Source of the DNA: Alphaproteobacteria bacterium
GTDB lineage: Bacteria > Pseudomonadota > Alphaproteobacteria > DSM-16000 > Inquilinaceae
NCBI GenBank assembly: GCA_029263555.1
Contig: JAJUFW010000163.1
Coordinates: 1 to 6,841 of the forward strand
Length of the DNA stretch: 6,841 bases
Direction of reading: 5' to 3'
Of this stretch, positions 1 to 5,883 are shown piece after piece; within the stretch, counting starts at the first letter, position 1; every line of letters begins with the position of its first letter. A program made the translations under genes and the position numbers. Below the pieces are notes generated by a model. That model saw nothing but the letters and a program-made list of their open reading frames with translations. It had not been told where the DNA came from and made no database searches.

Positions 1-2168
1 ACCACCATGACCGAGGACGCCGACATGGCGATCGCCGCGACCAGGGGCGTGACGAAGCCCGCCACCGCCAAAGGTACGGTCACGACGTTGTAGAGGATCG
101 ACAGTGCGAAATTCTGCCGCACCAGGCGCCGGGCGGCGCGGGCAACCTTCAGCGTCTCGGCGACCGGCATCAGCGTCTCCCCCTGGAACACGGCGTCCGC
201 GGCGACCTGGCTGATGTCCGCGGCGCTTGCTGGCGACATCGAGGCGTAGGCGGCCGCCAGCGCCGGCGCGTCGTTGAGCCCGTCGCCGACCATCAGCACC
301 TTGGAGCCGGCCGCGGCCAGGCTGTTCAGCCGCCTGACCTTGTCCGCGGGCAGGCATCCGGCCTGCCAGTCATCGATGTCGACCTCCCGGGCAAGCCGGC
401 TGACGACCTCGTGCCGGTCGCCGGACAGGAGCACGATCCGGCAGCCCGCCTCACGCAGCTTCGCGATCACCTTGGCCGCCTCCGGGCGCAGCCGGTCCTG
501 GAACGTGAAGCGCACGGGCTCGTGCCCCGGACGGGTGAGCCAGATTTCCGACCCGGCATCCTCCGGCCCGGCCTCGGCCAGAACGCCGCACCAGAGGCGG
601 CTGCCCAGCCGGACGGTCACCCCGTCGACCACCGCCTCGAGCCCGCAGCCCGGCTGTTCCCTCACCTCTCCGGGCAGGGGCGCGTCCGGATCGGCGAGGC
701 TGAGCGCACGGGACAGCGGATGGCGGCTCGCCTTGGCGATGCCGGCGGCAAGGCGCAGCGCTTGCCGATCGATCGCGTCCGCATCGACCAGCTGCGGCCG
801 GCCAAGGGTCAGCGTGCCCGTCTTGTCGAAGACGACGGTGTCGATCTCGGCGATGCGCTCCAGCGCGGTCGCGCTTTTCAAAAGGACGCCCCGCCGGAAC
901 AGCCGCCCGCTGGCGACGACCTGCACCGCCGGGACGGCCAGCCCCAGGGCACAGGGGCAGGTGACGATCAGGACGGCGACGGCGTTGAGAAGCGCCGGCT
1001 GCCATTCGCCCGCCGCCAGCATCCAGCCGATGAAGGTCAGGAGCGCCAGCCCGTGCACCACGGGCGCGTAGAATCTGGCCGCCCGGTCGGCCAGGACGAC
1101 GTAACGGGCCCGCCCCTGTTCGGCCGTTTCCATCAGCCTCACGATTTCGGCCAGCACGGTCGCTTCCCCGACCGCCGTGATCCGGACCTTGAGCGGCGCC
1201 GTCGCGTTGACGGTCCCGGCGAAGATGCGGGTGCCCGGCTCCACCGGCACCGGCCGGCTTTCGCCCGAGAGTGCGCTCATGTCGATGTCGGAGGCGCCTT
1301 CGGAGACGAGGCCGTCGGCCGCGATCTTCTCGCCGGCGCCGACCAGCAGCGTCATCCCGGGCGCAAGCTCCGAAACCGGCGTCTCCACGACCCTGCCGTC
1401 GTCCCGGACCACCTTGGCCGAACGGACGCCGAGAGAGAGGAGATGGGCCGCCGCCGCCCGCGCCCGCCCGCGCGCCCGAAGATCCAGATAGCGGCCGGCC
1501 AGCAGGAAGAACAGCAGGCAGACGGCCGCGTCGAAATAGGCATGCTCGCCGCCGCGAACCGTCTCGAACAGGCTCATGGCCGTCGCCAGCAGGACGCCCA
1601 GCGAGATCGGCACGTCCATGTTGACATGCCCCTGCCTGACGGCGTTCCAGGCCGAACGGTAGAAGGGCCGGCCGGCATAGACGATGGCCGGCAGCGCGAT
1701 CAGGGCCGAGAACCAGTAGTGCAGGCCGCGCATGGCCTCGCCCATCTCGGCAAGGCCGCCCCAGACCGCCACCGATAGCGTCATGATGTTGCCGGAGGCG
1801 AAGCCGGCGACGCCCAGCGCCCGAAGCAGCTCCCGCTCCTGCCCGTCGCCCTCGTCCTGACTGGCGGCCGGGTCGAACGGGGTCACGCCGAAGCCGCGCC
1901 GAGCCACCAGGGCCGCGAGCTCGTCGCCGCGCTCGACGCCGCCCCGCCAGCGGATCAGGAGCCGCCGGGTCGTGAAGTTGACGCGGGCCTCCACGACGCC
2001 GGGCTGCGCCTTGAGTGCCCGCTCAATCGCCTGGATGCACGACGCGCATTCGATTCCGCTGACCAGCAGGAGCAGACGGCGGACCCCGCTCTCCGCTTCG
2101 GTGGCGACGAAGGCGGAGCAGTCCGGCACCGCGTCCGCGGCCGGCTCGTCGAAGACCGCGACGGTCAT
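1..2168 (-). CDS. ccoI: P1B-type copper-transporting ATPase CcoI/FixI (3' end cut off by window edge)
   Basis: Heavy-metal P-type ATPase that exports Cu(I) from the cytoplasm for insertion into the CuB site of cbb3 oxidase (FixI/CopA2-like role). The frame runs 722 codons without a stop to the window edge. Domains in order: HMA metal-binding domain with GIECASC (Cys41, Cys44); helices at about 118-138, 150-167, 187-203 and 209-227; actuator domain with SGES (300-303); a helix at about 366-384; the CPC helix (Cys403-Pro404-Cys405, then ALGLAVP); phosphorylation site DKTGT with Asp447; RHPLS with His482-Pro483; hinge GDGLND (627-632); and two C-terminal helices with Tyr692-Asn693 and Met714/Ser717/Ser718. 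The FixI-type stretch MSPASAADISQVAADAVFQG (643-662) separates it from general CopA. The family is usually about 750 aa, so perhaps 15-40 residues are missing. The ATG overlaps the ccoH stop (ATGA). Confidence 0.96.
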   Translation of the reverse strand, partial: MTVAVFDEPAADAVPDCSAFVATEAESGVRRLLLLVSGIECASCIQAIERALKAQPGVVEARVNFTTRRLLIRWRGGVERGDELAALVARRGFGVTPFDPAASQDEGDGQERELLRALGVAGFASGNIMTLSVAVWGGLAEMGEAMRGLHYWFSALIALPAIVYAGRPFYRSAWNAVRQGHVNMDVPISLGVLLATAMSLFETVRGGEHAYFDAAVCLLFFLLAGRYLDLRARGRARAAAAHLLSLGVRSAKVVRDDGRVVETPVSELAPGMTLLVGAGEKIAADGLVSEGASDIDMSALSGESRPVPVEPGTRIFAGTVNATAPLKVRITAVGEATVLAEIVRLMETAEQGRARYVVLADRAARFYAPVVHGLALLTFIGWMLAAGEWQPALLNAVAVLIVTCPCALGLAVPAVQVVASGRLFRRGVLLKSATALERIAEIDTVVFDKTGTLTLGRPQLVDADAIDRQALRLAAGIAKASRHPLSRALSLADPDAPLPGEVREQPGCGLEAVVDGVTVRLGSRLWCGVLAEAGPEDAGSEIWLTRPGHEPVRFTFQDRLRPEAAKVIAKLREAGCRIVLLSGDRHEVVSRLAREVDIDDWQAGCLPADKVRRLNSLAAAGSKVLMVGDGLNDAPALAAAYASMSPASAADISQVAADAVFQGETLMPVAETLKVARAARRLVRQNFALSILYNVVTVPLAVAGFVTPLVAAIAMSASSVMV
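2165..2168 (-). other. ATGA stop-start overlap between ccoH and ccoI
   Basis: The ccoH TGA stop (2167-2165) and the ccoI ATG (2168-2166) share bases in ATGA. Only a weak GGTGGTG lies upstream of the ccoI start, so translation of ccoI probably depends on ribosomes finishing ccoH. Confidence 0.8.
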
Positions 2169-2647
2169 TTCAACACCACCCGCTCCACGACCTGGAAGCT
2201 GTCGGCACCCCGGGTCGCGAGGACCGCCAGCTCCCAGAGCCCGTCCTCGATCCCGGTCAGCTCGGCCCGGTAGACGCCCGCGCCGGCGGGCGCGAAGAAG
2301 AGCGTCCGGTCGCTGCGGTCCGTGGTCCGGCGCGCCAGACGCCCCGCCAGATCGGCGTCCGCGACGGGCCGGCCTTCGCCGTCGACCAGGGTCAGGATCA
2401 CGGCCGGTCCGTCCTCCGCAAGCTCGATCCCCGCCTTCCAGCCCAGCGCCTTCTGGGCTTCCGCCCGCTTCAGCAGGGCGTTGTGGGCAATCCCCTTTTC
2501 GAAGGCGTTCGCCGTGTCGGTCCCGGGGTCGCTTCGGACCGCGAGCGCGACGAAGAAGACGTCCGCGATCAGGAAGCACAGGAAGACTCCGAAGAACGCA
2601 TACGGGATCCAGCGTGTGCTCCGGCTGTTTTCGGCAGCGTTGGTCAT
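2165..2647 (-). CDS. ccoH: cbb3 oxidase assembly protein CcoH/FixH
   Basis: Small membrane protein of 160 residues belonging to the FixH family, required in known systems for stable assembly of the cbb3 complex and reported to associate with it. A short polar N-terminus is followed by one membrane helix (about 14-37, IPYAFFGVFLCFLIADVFFV). The FixH signature follows at about 48-70 (NAFEKG ... AEAQKALGW). The rest is a periplasmic beta-rich domain with FFAPAGAGVYRAEL near 117-130 and LWELAV at 138-143. The usual Tyr-Asn of the signature appears as His-Asn (55-56), a mild deviation. The ATG at 2647 is chosen because it leaves a normal short N-terminus and sits just past the ccoG stop; the upstream open frame crosses ccoG and looks non-coding. 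The TGA stop overlaps the ccoI start as ATGA, which suggests translational coupling. Confidence 0.93.
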   Translation of the reverse strand: MTNAAENSRSTRWIPYAFFGVFLCFLIADVFFVALAVRSDPGTDTANAFEKGIAHNALLKRAEAQKALGWKAGIELAEDGPAVILTLVDGEGRPVADADLAGRLARRTTDRSDRTLFFAPAGAGVYRAELTGIEDGLWELAVLATRGADSFQVVERVVLK

Positions 2648-2655
2648 GGCGTCAT
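2644..2655 (-). other. Two overlapping stop-start joints (ATGACGCCATGA) at the ccoG-ccoH junction
   Basis: The ccoG stop TGA (2654-2652) overlaps an ATG (2655-2653). That ATG opens a three-codon frame (Met-Thr-Pro) whose TGA (2646-2644) overlaps the ccoH ATG (2647-2645). The junction can thus be read as two ATGA joints in a row. There is no good Shine-Dalgarno close to the ccoH ATG (nearest purine run GAGGGA ends 12 bases upstream), so re-initiation after ccoG is plausible. The arrangement is seen; the role is inferred. Confidence 0.5.
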
Positions 2656-4079
2656 GGTCCCTCGAAGCGCGCCGGGGCGGTGGCCCGGTAATCTCCCCCG
2701 GCGCTTTCCAGTTCGAATTCGAAATCGACCGGCCCACCCGTCCAGGCGCTCTGCGGAACGGTGACATAGGCCCTGAGCGAGGCGACGGAATCCGGCGCGA
2801 CGGTGACCGCCCTGCCGCCCCGGTCGTCGGTCCCGACGAAGGCGATCTCCGCCCCCGGCAGTCCATGATGGCCGATCACGACCGTCTGCGGCTTCTGGGT
2901 GCGGTTGAGCAGCTTGAGCGTGTAGCCGTTGCGGATCGAACCGTCCGACAGCGTGACGAAGAGCGGGTTGCGGTCCGGCAGGGCGCTCGCCTCCAGCGGC
3001 GTCCGCGTCAGCAGGGCATAGAGGATGGCAAGGCCCACCAGGGCATAGACCGTGGCGTAGAGCATGGTCCGGACCCGGATGTAGCGGCGCGGCGCGTGGC
3101 CGCCCTCGGCGCTTGCGGCCAGGTTGCGTTCCGTATCAAAGGCGATCAGCCCCGCCGGCGAGCCCATCCGGTCCATGATGGCGTTGCAGGCGTCGATGCA
3201 GAGGCCGCAGTTGATGCAGCTCACCTGCAGGCCGTTCCGGATGTCGATGCCGGTCGGGCAGACCTCGACGCATTGGCGGCAGTCGATGCAGTCGCCCTGT
3301 CCCGGTCGGGATTCGCCGGGCTTACGCTTGCCACGGGGCTCGCCCCGCCAGGCCCGGTAGGAAACCGAGACGGTGTCCGGGTCCATCATCGCCCCCTGGA
3401 AGCGGGCATAGGGGCACATGAAGGTGCAGACCGTCTCGCGCGCCCAGCCGGCAAGCACGTAAGTCGTGCCGGTGAGAAGCGCGATCGTCGCGTAGACGCC
3501 GACGCCCGCGGTCCCGGTCAGGATCTCGCCCATCACCGTCGGCGCGTCGTTGAAGTAGAGGACCCAGGCGCCGCCCGTCAGCACCGCGATGACGATCCAG
3601 GCGGCATGCTTGGCGACCCGCTTCGCGATCTTGGACGCGGTCCAGGGCGCGGCGTCGAGCCGGAGGCGCCGGGCGCGGTCGCCCTCGATCCAGCGCTCGA
3701 CCAGCATGTAGAGATCGGTCCAGACCGTCTGGGGGCAGGCGAAGCCGCACCAGACGCGGCCGAACAGGGCGGTCAGGAGAAAGAGCCCGACCGCCATCAT
3801 GATCAGGATGCCGGTGACGACATAGACCTCCTGCGGCCAGATCTCGAAGAACAGGAAATAGGCCTTGCCGTGCGCAAGATCGATCAGGAAGGCCTGGTCC
3901 GGCGCGTGCGCGCCCCGGTCCCAGCGGATCCAGGGCGCGATCCAGTAGATGCCGAGCAGGACGATCAGCACGATCCACTTGGCGCGGCGCACCGGGCCCG
4001 TCACCGCCTTCGGCACGATGGGGGACTTCGCGCCGAAGGCGGTGCGCCGGGAAACCCTCGTTTCGGAGACGCTTGCCAT
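2652..4079 (-). CDS. ccoG: Cytochrome c oxidase accessory protein CcoG/FixG, membrane polyferredoxin (cupric reductase type)
   Basis: Inner-membrane iron-sulfur protein needed for efficient cbb3 assembly; a family member is reported to reduce Cu(II) to Cu(I) for the copper delivery route. It has 475 residues, a normal length. Visible parts: membrane segments at about 34-50, 86-106, 159-176, 194-212 and 338-357; CxxxC pairs at Cys111/115 (WCGFACPQTVW) and Cys218/222 (CTFMCPYARFQ), both conserved NapH-like motifs; two 4Fe-4S ferredoxin motifs at Cys264/267/270/274 (CPTGIDIRNG) and Cys288/291/294/298; and a C-terminal Ig-like FixG_C domain (about 365-470). All cysteines are in place. The ATG lies 10 bases after the ccoP stop. 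An AAGGA abuts the ATG with no spacing, which is unusual, but no better in-frame start exists before the first helix. The next gene, ccoH, starts 4 bases after the stop. Confidence 0.97.
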   Translation of the reverse strand: MASVSETRVSRRTAFGAKSPIVPKAVTGPVRRAKWIVLIVLLGIYWIAPWIRWDRGAHAPDQAFLIDLAHGKAYFLFFEIWPQEVYVVTGILIMMAVGLFLLTALFGRVWCGFACPQTVWTDLYMLVERWIEGDRARRLRLDAAPWTASKIAKRVAKHAAWIVIAVLTGGAWVLYFNDAPTVMGEILTGTAGVGVYATIALLTGTTYVLAGWARETVCTFMCPYARFQGAMMDPDTVSVSYRAWRGEPRGKRKPGESRPGQGDCIDCRQCVEVCPTGIDIRNGLQVSCINCGLCIDACNAIMDRMGSPAGLIAFDTERNLAASAEGGHAPRRYIRVRTMLYATVYALVGLAILYALLTRTPLEASALPDRNPLFVTLSDGSIRNGYTLKLLNRTQKPQTVVIGHHGLPGAEIAFVGTDDRGGRAVTVAPDSVASLRAYVTVPQSAWTGGPVDFEFELESAGGDYRATAPARFEGP

Positions 4080-4089
4080 TCCTTTCCGC

Positions 4090-4959
4090 CTATTCGCCGC
4101 CGCCCAGCGAGTGGACGAAGACGGTCAGCTTCTTCAGGACCTCCGGACTCAGCCGGTCCTCCCAGTGCGGCATGACGCCCCGCCGGGAATAGGTGACCGT
4201 CCGGATGATGTCCTCCCGCTCGCCACCATAGAGCCAGATGCCGTCGCTCAACCGCGGCGCCCCCATCTCGCGGCTGCCCTCGCCGCGTTCGCCGTGGCAG
4301 CTCGCGCAGTTGGCCGCGAAGATCTCGGCGCCCCGGGCCGCGCCCTCGGTCGCCGGCGCACCCGAGAGGGTGAGCACGTAGTCGGCGACGTCCGCGATCT
4401 CGTCCCGGCTCAGCAGCTGGTCGGCACCGAAGGCCGGCATCTCCATGAAGCGGGTTTCTGGATGGGTCGAGCGGATGCCGTAGCGGATCGTCTGCTCGAT
4501 GTCGGCGGCGGTTCCGCCCCACAGCCAATCGTCGTCGATCAGCGACGGGAAGCCGGCCTGTCCCTGCGCGCCCGTGCCATGACACTGCGCACAGTTGTCG
4601 AGGAACGCCGCCCGGCCGCCGGCCATGGCGTAGCGCAGCAATTCGGGATCGGCCTCGATCTCCTCCACCGTGCTTGCCTGGATGCGGGTCTCGAACCCGG
4701 CACGCGCCGCGTCCGAGGCGGTCAGCGCCTCGGCGACGGCACCGCGGGAACTCCAGCCGAACAGGCCCCGGGTGAAGCCGTCCATGGTCGGCCATGCCGG
4801 GTAGACGACCCAGTAGCCGACGCTGAAGACGATCGTGGCCGCGTAGATCAGCAGCCACCAGCGCGGCGGCGGGGTGTCGAGCTCGCGGATCCCGTCCCAT
4901 TCGTGCGGCGTCAAGGGTTCGCCGCTGAGGGAGTCGATCTCTGGTCTGTGGCTACTCAT
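4090..4959 (-). CDS. ccoP: cbb3-type cytochrome c oxidase di-heme subunit III, CcoP/FixP
   Basis: Membrane-anchored di-heme cytochrome c that accepts electrons from soluble or membrane cytochromes c and hands them to CcoO. It has 289 residues, a usual length. The N-terminal FixP_N region contains EWDGIRELDTPPPRWW, followed by a membrane helix (about 35-54) ending in the family signature YWVVYPAWP. Two cytochrome c domains follow: CAQCH at Cys123-Cys126-His127 with Met174 (MEMPAFG) and CASCH at Cys218-Cys221-His222 with Met263 (GVMPHW). The frame stays open upstream to an ATG at 5259, but that extension lies across ccoQ and the ccoO end and has no family resemblance. The start at 4959 (MSSHRPEIDSLSGEP) is chosen because it fits the family N-terminus and has a strong AGGAGG 12 bases upstream. 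It overlaps ccoQ by 8 bases; ccoG follows after 10 bases. Confidence 0.98.
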   Translation of the reverse strand: MSSHRPEIDSLSGEPLTPHEWDGIRELDTPPPRWWLLIYAATIVFSVGYWVVYPAWPTMDGFTRGLFGWSSRGAVAEALTASDAARAGFETRIQASTVEEIEADPELLRYAMAGGRAAFLDNCAQCHGTGAQGQAGFPSLIDDDWLWGGTAADIEQTIRYGIRSTHPETRFMEMPAFGADQLLSRDEIADVADYVLTLSGAPATEGAARGAEIFAANCASCHGERGEGSREMGAPRLSDGIWLYGGEREDIIRTVTYSRRGVMPHWEDRLSPEVLKKLTVFVHSLGGGE

Positions 4960-5116
4960 CGCGGTTGCTCCCCTCCTCCAGAGGGATACGGGCCTGGGCC
5001 TCGAACCTGGCGCGGGCGCTCGGCCGGAAAACCCAGACCGCGACTCCCACGAACAGGGCGAAGAAGAGGAACAGGCCGAAGATGCGGGCCAGCTCGGAAG
5101 CGGTGGCGTAGTCCAT
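4952..5116 (-). CDS. ccoQ: cbb3-type oxidase small subunit CcoQ/FixQ
   Basis: Small gene of 54 codons plus TAG. The product starts MDYATASELARIFGLFLFF and has one membrane helix (about residues 11-30), then a basic/acidic cytoplasmic tail (RPSARARFEAQARIPLEEG). Position between ccoO and ccoP, size, one N-terminal helix and the aromatic-Arg-Pro junction after the helix (VWVFRP) are those of CcoQ/FixQ (DUF/CcoQ family). In the family CcoQ is not catalytic; it stabilises the assembled complex and the association of CcoP with the core. The start is the only ATG ahead of the helix and lies 15 bases after the ccoO stop. The last 8 bases overlap the start of ccoP, and the ccoP ribosome binding site lies inside its 3' end. 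Identity rests on context and architecture, since sequence conservation in this family is low. Confidence 0.93.
   Translation of the reverse strand: MDYATASELARIFGLFLFFALFVGVAVWVFRPSARARFEAQARIPLEEGSNRDE
4970..4979 (-). promoter_or_regulatory. Ribosome binding site of ccoP, inside the ccoQ coding sequence
   Basis: The coding strand carries GGAGGAGGGG within the ccoQ codons for LEEG. The AGGAGG core lies 12 bases before the ccoP ATG at 4959, and the downstream GGGG 10 bases before it. It is the strongest Shine-Dalgarno match seen in the window. It supports the 4959 start over the longer open frame that begins at 5259. Confidence 0.75.
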
Positions 5117-5117
5117 G

Positions 5118-5129
5118 GGGATCGATCCC
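5118..5129 (-). repeat. Perfect 12-base palindrome in the ccoO-ccoQ spacer, overlapping the ccoQ ribosome binding site
   Basis: GGGATCGATCCC is self-complementary and fills most of the 15-base spacer, ending one base before the ccoQ ATG. Its first four bases (GGGA) are the only Shine-Dalgarno candidate for ccoQ, 9 bases from the ATG. As a palindrome without a loop it is more likely a chance site or a protein or dimer site than a stable intramolecular hairpin. Function unknown. Confidence 0.5.
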
Positions 5130-5131
5130 GC

Positions 5132-5869
5132 TCAGCGGTTGAAGTCGTCGTCGTGGCGGATCGACGGGAAGTCGACCAGCGTCCCGAGCATCTGCAGATA
5201 GGCGACGAGCGCGTCCATCTCGGTGACGGCCTTGGGATTGCCGTCGAAGTCGCGGACATTCGCGCCCGGATAGCGCGACTGCAGATCCGAAGCGTCGCCG
5301 TCCGGCGAGGCCTGGAGCCGCAGGTCAGCGGCCGCCTTTTCGATCATCTCGTCGGTATAGGGCACGCCGACCGCCCGGTTCGCCCGCAGGTCGTCCGCGA
5401 TGCCGCGGGCGTCGAGGACGGTATCGGCCAGGAAGGCGTAGCCCGGCATGACCGATTCCGGCACGACCGAACGCGGGTCCTTCATGTGAAGGACATGCCA
5501 CTCGTCGGAATACTTGCCGCCCACCCGCGCGAGGTCCGGGCCCGTCCGCTTGGACCCCCACTGGAAGGGGTGGTCGTACATGCTCTCCGCCGCCAGGCTG
5601 AAATGCCCGTAGCGTTCGACCTCGTCGCGGAGCGGCCGGATCTGCTGGCTGTGGCAGGCGTAGCAGCCTTCGCGGATGTAGATGTTCCGCCCGGCCAGCT
5701 CCAGCGGGGTGTAGGGCCGCATCCCCTCGACCTTCTCGATCGTGTTCTCGATCAGGAAGAGGGGCGCGATTTCGACGATGCCACCGATGGAGACGAGGAT
5801 CACGATGGCGGTCAGAAGCGCCATGGAATGGCGGGTGATCCGCTCGCCCAGCTTGTAGATGAAGGTCAT
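5132..5869 (-). CDS. ccoO: cbb3-type cytochrome c oxidase mono-heme subunit II, CcoO/FixO
   Basis: Membrane-anchored mono-heme cytochrome c that passes electrons from CcoP to the CcoN active site on the periplasmic side. It has 245 residues, the usual family size. An N-terminal membrane helix (about 17-38, MALLTAIVILVSIGGIVEIA) anchors the protein. The heme c motif CYACH is at Cys69-Cys72-His73, followed by the family-typical SQQIRPLRDEVERYG, and the likely axial ligand is Met141 in ESVMPGY. The C-terminal part ends with a helix (about 216-232, AVTEMDALVAYLQMLG) typical of the subunit. The ATG is supported by a GGAG that directly follows the ccoN stop, 7 bases upstream, and by the standard N-terminus preceding the helix. 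It lies 11 bases after ccoN and 15 bases before ccoQ. No missing ligand or frameshift. Confidence 0.98.
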   Translation of the reverse strand: MTFIYKLGERITRHSMALLTAIVILVSIGGIVEIAPLFLIENTIEKVEGMRPYTPLELAGRNIYIREGCYACHSQQIRPLRDEVERYGHFSLAAESMYDHPFQWGSKRTGPDLARVGGKYSDEWHVLHMKDPRSVVPESVMPGYAFLADTVLDARGIADDLRANRAVGVPYTDEMIEKAAADLRLQASPDGDASDLQSRYPGANVRDFDGNPKAVTEMDALVAYLQMLGTLVDFPSIRHDDDFNR

Positions 5870-5876
5870 GCCGCGA

Positions 5877-5883
5877 CTCCTTA
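5877..5883 (-). promoter_or_regulatory. Ribosome binding site of ccoO, joined to the ccoN stop codon
   Basis: The coding strand reads TAAGGAG, then TCGCGGC and the ccoO ATG. The ccoN TAA stop forms the first bases of an AAGGAG Shine-Dalgarno sequence with 7-base spacing. A ribosome ending on ccoN therefore sits on the ccoO binding site, which suggests coupled translation of the two core subunits. The sequence is seen directly; the coupling is inferred. Confidence 0.75.

Noticed and set aside
451..1005. A 184-codon minus-strand open frame within ccoI
   Set aside because: It is in a different frame from the ATPase core motifs (DKTGT, RHPLS) that are encoded across the same bases; it is a shadow frame and not a sign of a frameshift, since the ccoI frame has no stop across its full length.
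411..1778. A 455-codon open frame on the plus strand opposite ccoI, with other plus-strand frames at 274-1071, 1177-1491 and 1271-1624
   Set aside because: The minus-strand ccoI frame across the same bases contains every P1B-ATPase motif in order. The plus-strand products are low-complexity and Arg/Pro-rich and match no family I know.
2322..4175. A 617-codon open frame on the plus strand opposite ccoH and ccoG, and a 397-codon one at 3949-5142
   Set aside because: Both lie antisense to genes with full sets of family motifs. Their products are rich in Arg, Asp, Gly, Pro and Ala without membrane segments or recognisable domains, as expected from the complement of GC-rich coding sequence.
4960..5259. 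A possible 100-residue N-terminal extension of CcoP starting at 5259
   Set aside because: The extension overlaps ccoQ and the ccoO end in another frame, has an Arg/Ser/Pro-rich composition and lacks a signal or family match; the start at 4959 has the right N-terminus and a strong ribosome binding site.
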